Positions 34,763 to 43,556 of a stretch of DNA of 64,000 nucleotides are shown piece by piece. Numbering within the stretch: position 1 is the stretch's first letter; every line of letters begins with the position of its first letter. The stretch lies in NCBI GenBank assembly GCA_965248915.1, contig OZ252216.1, positions 3,476,844 to 3,540,843 on the forward strand, in the 5' to 3' direction. The notes beneath the pieces were generated by a model, which saw only the letters and a list, made by a program, of their open reading frames with translations, ran no database searches and was not told the origin of the DNA. Source of the DNA: CBDFLA01 sp965248915 (GTDB taxonomy: Bacteria; Pseudomonadota; Alphaproteobacteria; M2410). Both the position numbers and the translations under genes were made by a program.

Positions 34763-35317
34763 TCAAGAGGTTCTCGTGCGCGTAGGTCCGGAACGACCGG
34801 CGTGCACGAAACCACTGACCGGATAGGTGGTAACCCCCATCACTTGGCCCGGCGTGTACCAAAGCTTCACCGCTGACCAATCACCGCGGGCTGAGACATC
34901 GCGCACCAATTGATGCTTGTGTACACGGCCCTTGTTGAGCCAATTGGCGTGCTCGACCAAGATTTCCCGGTCGCTGACAACGCGTGTGACAACAGCAAGA
35001 TGGCCGTAAGTTAAGCGGCTCGTCTTGCTCAATACCATGACCGCACCAACATGCGGCCTCTTGGAGCGACCGTAGTTGCCATGCGCCGACTGCCACCACG
35101 TCCACGCATCTCCACGAATGTGAACATTTGAAATCATGCGGGCGTAAGGAACACACTGCGATCGCTGGGATGTGGCAACGATTTGTGGTGTTGGAAGATG
35201 CGTCCGTGTGCCATGCTTTGAGGCATGCCGCGGCGCTTGGGTCGTCCCACAGGCCGCAAGAAGCGTGGCCATGGCGAAACCAACAATTCCCCAACGCGCG
35301 ATACGCAGCGCAAACAT
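34763..35317 (-). CDS. CHAP-domain lipoprotein (putative peptidoglycan amidase/endopeptidase)
   Basis: 184 residues from ATG 35317 (GGAGGG seven bases upstream). A lipoprotein signal ends in LLAACG (lipobox). The CHAP/NlpC-like catalytic motif is visible: Cys in QCVPYARMISN, a Trp-rich segment GDAWTWW, the His in YGHLAVVTRV and VEHANW. It probably cleaves or trims peptidoglycan in the periplasm. The end is Gly/Thr/Arg-rich. Confidence 0.85.
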   Translation of the reverse strand: MFALRIARWGIVGFAMATLLAACGTTQAPRHASKHGTRTHLPTPQIVATSQRSQCVPYARMISNVHIRGDAWTWWQSAHGNYGRSKRPHVGAVMVLSKTSRLTYGHLAVVTRVVSDREILVEHANWLNKGRVHKHQLVRDVSARGDWSAVKLWYTPGQVMGVTTYPVSGFVHAGRSGPTRTRTS

Positions 35318-35530
35318 CAAAAAGCCCTCCATACAAGGTCTTTGCCCCAACGGGCTCAGACTTCAGCCGATTTTCCGGCTTCAGTTTTAAGATTGTGTAA
35401 ATTCGGGGAGGTCGTTCAGCGGCACGTCGCATTGTGCGCCTCGCGACGAGTGGCGATCGAATATTGTGTTTCAACTCGATACAGTCACAATGTCCGACAT
35501 CGAAATGCCGTGCTTTGAAAGGAAAGTGCA

Positions 35531-36004
35531 ATGACCGAAGAGACCGTCCAGATCCGCCGCGCCACAATGGCGGATGTAGATCTAATTGCACCGCTTTTTG
35601 ATGCCTATCGTCAGTTCTACGAGCGTCCTGCTGACCTGGTCCTCGCGCGCGACTACATCGAAGCGCGTCTCAAGAATGATGAGTCTGTCATCTTCCTCGC
35701 AACGGCAATGAAAGATGGCGCGGAGATTGGCCTGGGGTTCACCCAGCTCTATCCATCCTTTTGCTCTGTATCGGCTCAGAATGTTTGGGTCTTGTATGAT
35801 CTCTTTGTCGACCCGAATGCGCGTCGCACCGGTGTCGCAAAGCGCTTAATGAAAGAGGCAAAAAAGCATGGGCGGGAGACAGGCGCTGCTTGGCTCAAAC
35901 TTGAAACAGCCCTCACCAATAGACCGGGCCAAGCGCTCTACGAGAGCCTCGGTTGGCACCGGGACAACGACTTCTACACTTACCACCTGCCGTTAGGCGG
36001 GTGA
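35531..36004 (+). CDS. GNAT-family N-acetyltransferase
   Basis: 157 residues with the GNAT fold: VQIRRATMADVDLIAPLFDAY at the start, VWVLYDLFVDPNARRTGVAKRLMKEAKKHG as motif A with the acetyl-CoA loop R-R-T-G-V-A, and ALYESLGWHRDNDFYTYHL as motif B. The substrate is unknown. ATG 35531 is preceded by GAAAGGAAAG. It is convergent with the small broken ORF and nudC. Confidence 0.88.
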   Translation: MTEETVQIRRATMADVDLIAPLFDAYRQFYERPADLVLARDYIEARLKNDESVIFLATAMKDGAEIGLGFTQLYPSFCSVSAQNVWVLYDLFVDPNARRTGVAKRLMKEAKKHGRETGAAWLKLETALTNRPGQALYESLGWHRDNDFYTYHLPLGG

Positions 36005-36038
36005 GGGGTGAAATCTAACCCTTCAATTTGAAATTACA

Positions 36039-36214
36039 CTACCAAGGCCATGATCCACACCGTTCGACCAGGGCAGATCGACTCTCTTCAATTTTTTCAA
36101 GATAGCCTTCCTGAAACGGCTCCGCTAAGATCTTCTCAAGGTGGCCTAGCAAAGAATCCAAGGCCCACAATTCGCTTTCATGCTCAATGCTATTGTGATT
36201 CTGTCTTCAGTCAT
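36039..36214 (-). pseudogene. Small ORF behind nudC, apparently frameshifted
   Basis: ATG 36214 follows nudC at once and has a strong ribosome site (GGGGAG, eight bases away) that overlaps the nudC stop. It reads MTEDRITIALSMK and soon stops. A one-base shift near 36185 opens a frame with charged, helical content (EHESELWALDSLLGHLEKI, then EPFQEGYLEKIEESRSALVERC) ending at TAG 36039-36041. Joined, it would be about 58 residues. This may be a decayed or mis-sequenced small gene. Confidence is low without a homologue. Confidence 0.35.
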
Positions 36215-36219
36215 TGACT

Positions 36220-37212
36220 TCACTCCCCAAACGCCCAAGCCTTAATGAGTTGATGTGACACGGCCATGGGCGGAGGGACCCAGAGCGGCGCGTCGCGCGG
36301 ACCCCGCGTCAGGAGGCCCTTGTTGGCTGCGCTTTCCGCATGGCGCACCGCCTCCTGTACATCGGAGCGTTCAAACCAAACCGCTTGTGCAAGCTCGTTC
36401 TCGTCTATCGTGATGTCGGTGGTTGCCGCTACCGCTAGGCAGCCAATCATCAATGACGAAGGAAACGGCCACGGTTGCGTTGAGTGATAGCGCACGTCTT
36501 TGACCTTGACGCCGGTCTCTTCAAACACTTCGCGCGCCACGGCTTCTTCAATGGACTCACCAGGTTCCACAAACCCTGCGAGCGTCGAGAACATTTTTTC
36601 AGGCCATCCCTGTCCATTGCCAAGAAGGGCCCGGTCACCATCCGTTGCCATCATGATCACGACCGGGTCGGTGCGCGGAAAGTGCTCTGAGTTGCACGAT
36701 CCACAAACGCGTTTGTACCCAGCTTCGGCGCTGTCCGTCGGTTGACCACAGGCCGCACAATAGAGATGCCGTTTGTGCCAATCGATCATCGCTTTGGCTT
36801 GTGCGAGGATCGCCGCGTCGCCCGCCGGCAAAACAGAGCCAGCTTGGCGAAACTCCATAAACTCGCCAAGGTCTTTCAAGGGGCCTTCTTCTTCCGGCTT
36901 GCTGCCCTCATGCAGATTGAGGGCGAAATAGGCGCGCTCGCCTTTGACCCCTAGGAAAATCATCGGCGCCGTGCCGAGCGGCACCCCTTCCAGCATGTCT
37001 GGACGGAGCCAGCCTGCGTCCGGTCCTTCGTCTTCTGCCACTGGCGGCAATACCAGAGGTTTGAGTTGCCAAAAGGGAACAATGAGCGAAGAAGGGTCTT
37101 TGGCCTTTTCACTGAGCCAAGCCTCGTCAAGGCGGCGGTGTGCCGCCCGGTCGAGCGGACTATTGGCAAAAGTGTTGACGTTGCGCGGCAGGTCGTGCGT
37201 GTCGTTGGCCAT
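36220..37212 (-). CDS. nudC: NADH pyrophosphatase
   Basis: 330 residues from ATG 37212; the frame opens further to 37287, but 37212 starts the usual protein. It has the N-terminal NudC domain, a zinc ribbon (CAACGQ ... CGSCNSEHFPRTDP) and the Nudix box GFVEPGESIEEAVAREVFEETGV. The SQPWPFP-type motif after it appears as TQPWPFPSSLMIG and is diagnostic for NADH-directed Nudix enzymes. It hydrolyses NADH and can remove NAD caps from RNA in E. coli. It is divergent from the ffs-dnaX region. Confidence 0.95.
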   Translation of the reverse strand: MANDTHDLPRNVNTFANSPLDRAAHRRLDEAWLSEKAKDPSSLIVPFWQLKPLVLPPVAEDEGPDAGWLRPDMLEGVPLGTAPMIFLGVKGERAYFALNLHEGSKPEEEGPLKDLGEFMEFRQAGSVLPAGDAAILAQAKAMIDWHKRHLYCAACGQPTDSAEAGYKRVCGSCNSEHFPRTDPVVIMMATDGDRALLGNGQGWPEKMFSTLAGFVEPGESIEEAVAREVFEETGVKVKDVRYHSTQPWPFPSSLMIGCLAVAATTDITIDENELAQAVWFERSDVQEAVRHAESAANKGLLTRGPRDAPLWVPPPMAVSHQLIKAWAFGE

Positions 37213-37326
37213 GGAAAGGCGGGTCCTTGCGTGACGGCGTGAAAGGCGGCGAGTGTACACCAGGCGAAAGCCGGAGCAAGGGAGCAATACAGGGCCGCCA
37301 CAATCGACTTTCGACCCCGATTCGGC

Positions 37327-37358
37327 CTTGCAATTGCCTCCGCCCCATCTGATATAGT
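37327..37358 (+). promoter_or_regulatory. Probable promoter of the SRP RNA gene
   Basis: CTTGCA at 37327-37332 and GATATAGT at 37351-37358, with 18-19 bases between, fit a sigma-70-type promoter that would start transcription near the 5' end of the SRP RNA at about 37363. Confidence 0.45.
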
Positions 37359-37362
37359 GCCC

Positions 37363-37462
37363 TCGGGAGGTTGGCGGCGGACGTGTCCCTCGCCAACCCG
37401 GTCAGGTCCGGAAGGAAGCAGCCGCAACGAGACCGATATGGGTCGCCTCACCAATCTCCCAC
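37363..37462 (+). ncRNA. ffs: Small (4.5S-type) signal recognition particle RNA
   Basis: The conserved domain IV is exact: GGTCAGGTCCGGAAGGAAGC followed by AGCCGCAACGAG, which binds Ffh M domain. The outer stem is formed by GGGAGGTTGG (37365-37374) with CCAATCTCCC (37451-37460), giving a single long hairpin of about 100 bases typical of the small bacterial SRP RNA. No Alu domain is seen. Ends are estimated to a few bases. The RNA works with Ffh in co-translational membrane targeting. It lies directly upstream of dnaX, as in many alphaproteobacteria. Confidence 0.95.
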
Positions 37463-37509
37463 CTGATTTTTCAGGCAAAGCGCACATCACGTGAACCTCA
37501 TTGGACCTC

Positions 37510-39357
37510 ATGACGGACGACACAGAAGGCACAAGTGAAACTTCTGAAGAGCCGGGCCTAGGACTTCTAGGTGGGGGTCCAACAACGTCCGATGGTTCCG
37601 ACAGCGACTACAAGGTTCTCGCGCGAAAATATCGCCCCTCGTCCTTTTCAGATGACTTCATTGGCCATGAGGCCATGGTGCAAACCCTGGCCAATGCCTT
37701 TGAGACCAGCCGCATTGCCCATGCGTTCATCCTGACCGGCGTACGCGGCATCGGCAAAACCACCACGGCCCGCATTCTGGCTCGCGCCTTAAACTATGTC
37801 GGCCCAGACGGTGACACCGGTCCTTCAATCCAGATGAGCGAAGAGGGCGAGCATTGCCGCGCCATCATCGAAGGACGTCATATGGACGTCATTGAAATGG
37901 ATGCCGCGTCTCGCACTGGCATCGGCGACATTCGCGAGATTATTGAGAGCGTACGCTTTTTGCCCGTGCAGGCCCGCTACAAAGTTTACATCATCGATGA
38001 AGTTCACATGCTGTCGAACCAGGCCTTTAATGGCTTGTTGAAGACGCTGGAAGAACCGCCGCCCCATGTAAAGTTCATCTTTGCCACCACGGAAATCCGC
38101 AAAGTACCGGTGACCGTATTGTCGCGGTGCCAAAGGTTCGATCTGAAACGGTTCACCGCAGATCAATTGGTCGGCTACCTCACCAACATCTGCAAACTTG
38201 AAAACGCCGAGGTCGAAAAGGGGGGCTTAGGCCTAATTGCCCGCGCAGCTGAAGGCTCCGCCCGCGATGCCTTGTCTTTGCTCGATCAAGCGATCGCTTT
38301 GGGGGCTGGCGACAAAGTCAGCGAAACCCAGGTCCGCGATATGTTGGGCCTTGCCGACCGCGCCCGTGTCATCGATCTCTTTGACATGATCATGAGCGGC
38401 AAAGTGGCTGACGCCATCGATGAGCTGCGCGAGCAATATGATGCCGGCGCCGACCCTGCCGTGATCATCGGGGATCTCTTGGAGTTCACCCATTGGCTCA
38501 CCCGCCTCAAAGTCGCGGACGCCGCGGCCAAAGACACCACGGCGACGGAAAGCGATTTGAAACGCGGCGTCGACATGGCTGAACGGCTGACCCTGCGCGT
38601 GCTCACCCGAACCTGGCAAATGTTGCTCAAAGGTTTGGAAGATGTGCGCCGCGCCCCGCAGCCCATATCAGCCGCCGAAATGGTGATCATTCGCTTGGCT
38701 TACGTGTCTGATCTGCCAGCACCAGAAGAACTGGTGCGTCAATTGTCAGAGAACCCGCCTGCCGCGACTGGCAAAGCGACCTCTCGCGCCCAAAGCACGG
38801 GCCATCGTGCCCAAGTGGAGCCGGCGAGAGCAACCGCAGAACCCACGATCCCAAACCAATCAAGTGGCAATTCAAGACCCCAAGCCCAAGCAACCGAAGC
38901 ACGCCGTGAAACTGAGCCTTTGGCCGAGGCGCCTGCCCTGCCGGAAGCGTTTACGCGCGTCACGTCATTTGACGATGTCCTGGCTCTGGTCGCCAAGAAC
39001 CGTGACATCCACTTGCAGACACAGCTTGAAGACCATGTTCATTTGGTCAGCTTCGCGCCTGGCAGGATTGATTTGCGTCTTCGCTCAGAGGCCGACAGTC
39101 AACTCATTCGTCAGTTGAGCACCAAGCTTGAAAAATGGACGGGCGTACGCTGGTTCGTCGGAGCATCAGAAGAAGAAGGCGCCCCGACCGTTCGCTCCGT
39201 AGTGCTGAGCCGAGAGGCCGAGCGCCGAGAACAAGCCAAAGCAGATCCACTGGTGGCCGAGGTCCTGAAAACGTTTCCCGGCGCAGAAATATTGTCGATC
39301 CGTGATCGTGTTGTGGAGCCAAGTACTGAGGTAACCGACGAAACGGACGACGACTAA
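37510..39357 (+). CDS. dnaX: DNA polymerase III subunits gamma and tau
   Basis: 615 residues from ATG 37510 (a TTG lies three codons earlier). This is the AAA+ clamp-loader subunit. Walker A is GVRGIGKTTTARILARALN (about residues 77-95), Walker B VYIIDEVHMLS, and sensor 1 IFATTEIRKVPVTVLSRCQ. The zinc-binding cysteines of the E. coli protein are mostly lost (only GEHC remains). After residue 420 comes a Pro/Ala/Gln-rich linker and a tau C-terminal domain. I see no clear A-run slippery site of the E. coli type for gamma. It heads dnaX-ebfC-recR. Confidence 0.95.
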   Translation: MTDDTEGTSETSEEPGLGLLGGGPTTSDGSDSDYKVLARKYRPSSFSDDFIGHEAMVQTLANAFETSRIAHAFILTGVRGIGKTTTARILARALNYVGPDGDTGPSIQMSEEGEHCRAIIEGRHMDVIEMDAASRTGIGDIREIIESVRFLPVQARYKVYIIDEVHMLSNQAFNGLLKTLEEPPPHVKFIFATTEIRKVPVTVLSRCQRFDLKRFTADQLVGYLTNICKLENAEVEKGGLGLIARAAEGSARDALSLLDQAIALGAGDKVSETQVRDMLGLADRARVIDLFDMIMSGKVADAIDELREQYDAGADPAVIIGDLLEFTHWLTRLKVADAAAKDTTATESDLKRGVDMAERLTLRVLTRTWQMLLKGLEDVRRAPQPISAAEMVIIRLAYVSDLPAPEELVRQLSENPPAATGKATSRAQSTGHRAQVEPARATAEPTIPNQSSGNSRPQAQATEARRETEPLAEAPALPEAFTRVTSFDDVLALVAKNRDIHLQTQLEDHVHLVSFAPGRIDLRLRSEADSQLIRQLSTKLEKWTGVRWFVGASEEEGAPTVRSVVLSREAERREQAKADPLVAEVLKTFPGAEILSIRDRVVEPSTEVTDETDDD

Positions 39358-39375
39358 GCTCAAAGAAAGAAGATC

Positions 39376-39699
39376 ATGAAGAACCTCACCGAACTGATGA
39401 AACAGGCCGGCGCCATGCAGGCCAAAATGAAAGAGATGCAAGATGGCCTTGATGCGCTCGAGGTCACCGGCTCCAGCGGCGCCGGGCTGGTTAGCGTGAC
39501 CTTGAGCGGCAAGGGCAAAATGCGCGGTCTCAAAATTGACCCGAGCCTCATCGACCCCTCCGAGAAAGAAGTTTTGGAAGATCTCATCACCGCCGCCCAC
39601 AATGATGCGAAAGAAAAGGTTGAGGGGCGCGTGGAAGAAGAGACCCAAAGGGTGATGGGCGACCTGCAACTTCCGCCGGGCATGAAACTTCCCTTCTGA
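39376..39699 (+). CDS. YbaB/EbfC nucleoid-associated protein
   Basis: 107 residues with the family pattern MKNLTELMKQAGAMQAKMKEMQ at the start (coiled coil) and SGAGLVSVTLSGKGKMRGLKIDPSLIDP in the middle. It ends LPPGMKLPF, as is typical. It forms a DNA-binding dimer. It lies between dnaX and recR, the classical arrangement, with a 22-bp gap to recR. Confidence 0.95.
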   Translation: MKNLTELMKQAGAMQAKMKEMQDGLDALEVTGSSGAGLVSVTLSGKGKMRGLKIDPSLIDPSEKEVLEDLITAAHNDAKEKVEGRVEEETQRVMGDLQLPPGMKLPF

Positions 39700-39721
39700 C
39701 TGCGCTTAAGGACTAAACCCC

Positions 39722-40318
39722 ATGAACACCGGCGCGGAAATCGAACGCCTCATTCAGCTCCTGGCAAAACTGCCGGGTCTTGGCCCACGTTCGGCGCGCC
39801 GGGCCGCGCTCTTTCTGATCAAAAAGAAAGACACACTCCTAGTGCCTCTCGCAGCCGCTCTGTCGGAAGCTGCCGATAAAGTGGTGACCTGTTCGGTCTG
39901 TGGCAGTGTGGACACCAAAGATCCGTGCGCGATTTGTGTCGATCCGCGCCGCAACAAAACCCAAATTTGTGTGGTGGAAGAAGTAGCAGATCTCTGGGCG
40001 TTGGAACGTGCTGGCGTCCTGAGCGGCACCTATCATGTCTTGGGTGGGACACTTTCGGCCCTCGACGGGATTGGTCCCGATGATCTGCACATTTCGCGCC
40101 TAGTTGAGCGGGCAGGCTCAGACGACGTAGAAGAAATTATCCTCGCTATGAACGCCACGGTGGATGGTCAAACCACCGCCCACTACATCACTGACAAACT
40201 GTCCGATTGTTCAGTTTCCGTGTCGCGCCTGGCCCATGGGGTACCGGTCGGCGGTGAGCTTGATTATCTCGATGATGGGACCCTGGCTGCGGCAATTAAG
40301 GCAAGACGACCTTTTTAG
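39722..40318 (+). CDS. recR: Recombination mediator protein RecR
   Basis: 198 residues. A helix-hairpin-helix (LPGLGPRSARRAALFLI), a zinc finger with four cysteines (TCSVCGSVDTKDPCAICVD) and a Toprim domain (ICVVEEVADLWALERAGVLSGTYHVLGG) appear in the family order. RecR acts with RecF/RecO to load RecA at gaps. It is the last gene of the dnaX cluster. Confidence 0.96.
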   Translation: MNTGAEIERLIQLLAKLPGLGPRSARRAALFLIKKKDTLLVPLAAALSEAADKVVTCSVCGSVDTKDPCAICVDPRRNKTQICVVEEVADLWALERAGVLSGTYHVLGGTLSALDGIGPDDLHISRLVERAGSDDVEEIILAMNATVDGQTTAHYITDKLSDCSVSVSRLAHGVPVGGELDYLDDGTLAAAIKARRPF

Positions 40319-40369
40319 TGTTAAGATAGACATTGGCTGTTGATTCAAGCGGGGAGTTTGAAGAGACCA

Positions 40370-40726
40370 ATGTCCGATGACCAATTTTTTACATGGATGC
40401 TTTGTGCAATTTTCTTTCCGGCAATTTTGGCCGTCCTTGTCCTTTCCCTTGGCAAACGAGGGTCCCGAGGGCACTTTCTTTGGTACCTATTGCCCAGTCT
40501 GGTAAATGCAGTCTTGTATCAAGTTGGAGAACTTCTTTGGCTGCCGGTTATTACCTGGGCCTCCTCCGGTCTCGACGACACGGCAGTTTTGAGCGTGCTG
40601 GGTGTGCTTTATGTTTTAGGCGTCACAATGCCCATCGTGTTCGCACGAGGATACCGGATCACGGCAGTGGTCGTAAGTGTGGTTACCCTGGCTTTGACCT
40701 ATCCTGGGCTAGCGCCGATTGTGTGA
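40370..40726 (+). CDS. Small membrane protein, unknown (first of a related pair)
   Basis: 118 residues from ATG 40370 (the frame opens at TTG 40340). Four hydrophobic helices are predicted by eye. It shares a layout and motif with the next gene: FLWYLLPSLVNAVLYQVGELLWLPVI here, FLWYLLPWWVILVMFEIGEVIWAPFL there. No family is recognised. A short hairpin with a T-run follows it. Confidence 0.65.
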   Translation: MSDDQFFTWMLCAIFFPAILAVLVLSLGKRGSRGHFLWYLLPSLVNAVLYQVGELLWLPVITWASSGLDDTAVLSVLGVLYVLGVTMPIVFARGYRITAVVVSVVTLALTYPGLAPIV

Positions 40727-40735
40727 CGCTAGATG

Positions 40736-40752
40736 ACGCGAAGCGCGTTTTT
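40736..40752 (+). terminator. Possible short terminator between the paired membrane-protein genes
   Basis: ACGCG and CGCGT form a 5-bp stem with a 3-base loop, followed by a five-T run. The stem is short, so termination may be partial. Confidence 0.4.
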
Positions 40753-40814
40753 GAGGTCGGGTCATGAGTGTGCGTCAGTGATGATGATTTTGGCAATGAA
40801 GAGGAGGTGTAATC

Positions 40815-41192
40815 TTGCAGTGGTTTTACGCGATGATATTCGGATCATTGTTGTTTCCGCTTGCTGCCATCGTTCTTGCAGTCCTGCTGGGCAACAGCAA
40901 GGCCAAGTGGCACTTCCTTTGGTATCTATTGCCTTGGTGGGTCATTTTGGTCATGTTTGAGATTGGCGAGGTCATCTGGGCGCCATTTCTCTCGATACTT
41001 TTTGATCAGGCAACTGGCGCGCAATACATTGCAGCAATGACATTCATCTATGCGGTGGGATGTCTCTTTCCGATACTCTTTGCCACGGCGTATCGTTGGT
41101 GGGCAGTGGTGAGCACAATGACCATCTTGGTATTGTCATATCCGCTAGTATTGCCGGTCATGTGCACTTTGGACCGCACGAACTGCCCATAG
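40815..41192 (+). CDS. Small membrane protein, unknown (second of a related pair)
   Basis: 125 residues with four hydrophobic helices. The start is TTG 40815: a strong ribosome site (AGGAGGTG) sits six bases upstream and no nearby ATG has one. It is similar in layout to the preceding protein (SKAKWHFLWYLLPWW, FEIGEVIWAPFL, GCLFPILFATAYR), so the pair probably arose by tandem duplication. A Cys pair lies in the last nine residues. Function is unknown. Confidence 0.7.
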   Translation: MQWFYAMIFGSLLFPLAAIVLAVLLGNSKAKWHFLWYLLPWWVILVMFEIGEVIWAPFLSILFDQATGAQYIAAMTFIYAVGCLFPILFATAYRWWAVVSTMTILVLSYPLVLPVMCTLDRTNCP

Positions 41193-41235
41193 ACTTGCGA
41201 CCCGTCAGACGATGTCCGCATGTTTGCACATACTC

Positions 41236-41721
41236 TTAGTCCAACAACTTCTCTATGCCAGGAGCAATGCGATTCGGCGTGGTGGTTGGCTCATAACGTT
41301 TGACCACATGGCCCTCGCTGTCGACGAGGAACTTCGTAAAGTTCCACTTCACCATATCGACACCAAGCAGCCCTTTTGTTTCTTTCCGCAAGAACTTGAA
41401 CAAGGGGTCAGCCTTGCGCCCGTTCACATCGACCTTTGCAAACATGGGAAACGAGACGCCGTAATTCACTTCGCAAAACTCAGCGATATCGTCTTCTGAG
41501 CCCGGTTCTTGCCCAGCAAACTGGTTGCAAGGGAACCCTAAAATCTCGAGCCCTTGTTCCTGGTAGTCTTCATAAAGTTTCTCAAGGCCTTTGTATTGTG
41601 GGGTCAGCCCACATTTGCTGGCTGTATTGACGATCAAGAGAACCTTGTCCTCATAGTCCGAAAGGTTTTGCTCGCTGCCGTCGATACGTTTGCAAGAGTA
41701 GTCGTAAACGGTTCCGGACAT
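41236..41721 (-). CDS. Glutathione peroxidase family (thiol peroxidase type)
   Basis: 161 residues with the GPx signature LLIVNTASKCGLTPQYKGLEKLYEDY, where Cys replaces selenocysteine as the peroxidatic residue. LGFPCNQFAGQEPGSEDDI is the second signature with the resolving Cys, and VKWNFTKFLVDSEG carries the active-site Trp/Asn. It reduces peroxides with thioredoxin or glutathione. There is no signal peptide. It is 23 bp downstream of rmuC on the same strand. Confidence 0.93.
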   Translation of the reverse strand: MSGTVYDYSCKRIDGSEQNLSDYEDKVLLIVNTASKCGLTPQYKGLEKLYEDYQEQGLEILGFPCNQFAGQEPGSEDDIAEFCEVNYGVSFPMFAKVDVNGRKADPLFKFLRKETKGLLGVDMVKWNFTKFLVDSEGHVVKRYEPTTTPNRIAPGIEKLLD

Positions 41722-41744
41722 GAGTTCGCTCCGTTCTTTTAGGG

Positions 41745-42914
41745 TCAGGTATCGCCGGAAACCAATCGCGCCACCGGTTCATGACCCTGACTTAGGGCAT
41801 CGTCGACAGATGTCTCGTCATCCAGGTGAACATTCTCGATTTTTTCGCCATGGCGCAAGATCTTCTCGGTCGAAGTTGTGATGTCGAGAAGATCTTTTTC
41901 AGCTTGCCCGAAGTGGCGCTTGAGATTTCCAACCCGTGTGCCGAGCCGTCCCACATCTTCCATCATTTTGCCGACTTCGGTCTGGATGACGCCAGCCTGT
42001 TCGCGCATTTCAACATCTTTGAGAACCGCACGCACCGTGTGCAGCAAGGCCATCAATGTGGTGGGCGATGCGATCCAGACTTTGGCTCGGAAACTCTCTT
42101 GCACGATATCTGGAAAGTGTCCGTGAAGTTCCGCGTAGACCGCTTCCGAGGGTAAGAACATCAACGCGCAATCGGCTGTTTCACCAGGGATGATGTATTT
42201 CGACGAGATGTCCTTGATGTGTTTCTGCAAGGCAGTGCGAAAGCTGCGCGCCGCGATTTTTTTGGCATGGTCATCTTCCGCCGCTGCCAGCGCTTGATAG
42301 GCCTCAAGTGGAAACTTGGAATCGATAGCAATGGACCCAGGCGGGTTGGGCAAATCGATCAAGCAGTCAACGCGCTTGCTGTTTGAAAGCGTGGCTTGAA
42401 ACGAATAGGACGAAGGCGGCAGCGCATCACGCACCAAGTCACTCATTTGAATTTCACCAAAAGCGCCACGGGCCTGCTTGTTGGACAGAATGTCCTGCAA
42501 TCCAATAACCTGGCCTGACAGATCTGTGATGTTTTTTTGCGCTTCGTCAATTACCGTCAACCGCGTGTTGAGCTTGCCAAGAGACTCCGCAGTTTTCGTC
42601 GCCGTGTCGCTAATCGACTGGTTCATCCGGTTTGAGACTTTGTCGAGACGGTCTTCCAGGAATTTCGACATGCGGATTTGGGCACCGCTTTGCGCTTCCG
42701 ACAATTGCGCCAAGCGCCCGCCAAGCTCCCCTTGCGCATTGATCAACGCCGACATCTGTTGTTCAAGCGCGTCCTCTCGCATTTGCCGGGCCAGCGTCTC
42801 GTCCTGTGAGGGTCCGCGCCACCGGGTCACGATAAGTGTGACAATGAGCGCGATGGCGAGCATCAACGAAATGCCAACAAGAATGAGTGTTTCTTGGGGT
42901 AGTTGCCCAATCAT
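41745..42914 (-). CDS. rmuC: DNA recombination protein RmuC
   Basis: 389 residues from ATG 42914 (AAAGGAG eight bases upstream). An N-terminal membrane helix (LILVGISLMLAIALIVTLIV) precedes a long coiled coil, then the RmuC domain with the predicted endonuclease-like core (DSKFPLEAYQAL, MFLPSEAVYAELH and SPTTLMALLHTVRAVLKD). RmuC limits recombination at inverted repeats in E. coli. It is divergent from def. Confidence 0.93.
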   Translation of the reverse strand: MIGQLPQETLILVGISLMLAIALIVTLIVTRWRGPSQDETLARQMREDALEQQMSALINAQGELGGRLAQLSEAQSGAQIRMSKFLEDRLDKVSNRMNQSISDTATKTAESLGKLNTRLTVIDEAQKNITDLSGQVIGLQDILSNKQARGAFGEIQMSDLVRDALPPSSYSFQATLSNSKRVDCLIDLPNPPGSIAIDSKFPLEAYQALAAAEDDHAKKIAARSFRTALQKHIKDISSKYIIPGETADCALMFLPSEAVYAELHGHFPDIVQESFRAKVWIASPTTLMALLHTVRAVLKDVEMREQAGVIQTEVGKMMEDVGRLGTRVGNLKRHFGQAEKDLLDITTSTEKILRHGEKIENVHLDDETSVDDALSQGHEPVARLVSGDT

Positions 42915-42991
42915 GGCAGGTCTCCTTTGCCCCAGTGTATCCGATTCGTTCTGCGCTTGACCTGGCGCATTTCCGCCCTTATGTCCCTCCC

Positions 42992-43510
42992 ATGGCAAAG
43001 CTAGCAATACTCATCGCGCCCGATCCGGCCCTAAAAATGATCTCCAAGCCCGTTGTGGCTGTGGACGACGATCTGCGCAAACTCATGGATGACATGCTGG
43101 AAACCATGTATGCCGCGCCGGGCATCGGATTGGCAGCCGTCCAAGTGGGCGTGCCCAAACGGGTGATCGTTATGGATCTGTCCCAGAAAGACGAGCCGAA
43201 AGCGCCGCTCTACTTTGTGAATCCAGAGATAACCAGCGCATCTGAGGAGTTAATGGTCCGAGAGGAAGGTTGCTTGTCCTTGCCGGAGTACTATGAGGAC
43301 GTAGAACGGGCCTCGAATGTGAAAGTTAAGTACCTGGATTATGACGGGAATTCTCAAGAGATTAAGTGTGATGAGCTTTTGTCTACCTGCATTCAACATG
43401 AGATGGATCACCTTGAGGGCATCTTGTTTGTCGATCATCTGTCAAATCTCAAACGCCGCATGATCCTCAAGAAACTTCAGAAGTCGAAGCGCTTAATCGA
43501 GGTCGCCTAG
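42992..43510 (+). CDS. def: Peptide deformylase
   Basis: 172 residues from ATG 42992; the upstream open frame overlaps the rmuC start and is not coding. All three motifs are present: GIGLAAVQVGV, EGCLSLPEYYEDVERA (with metal-ligand Cys) and QHEMDHLEG (two His ligands and catalytic Glu). It removes the N-formyl group from nascent proteins. fmt follows 46 bp later, so formylation and deformylation genes are paired. Confidence 0.96.
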   Translation: MAKLAILIAPDPALKMISKPVVAVDDDLRKLMDDMLETMYAAPGIGLAAVQVGVPKRVIVMDLSQKDEPKAPLYFVNPEITSASEELMVREEGCLSLPEYYEDVERASNVKVKYLDYDGNSQEIKCDELLSTCIQHEMDHLEGILFVDHLSNLKRRMILKKLQKSKRLIEVA

Positions 43511-43556
43511 ATTCGAATTCTTGAGCCATTCACCAATCAAGAGTAAAGAGGGGCAC

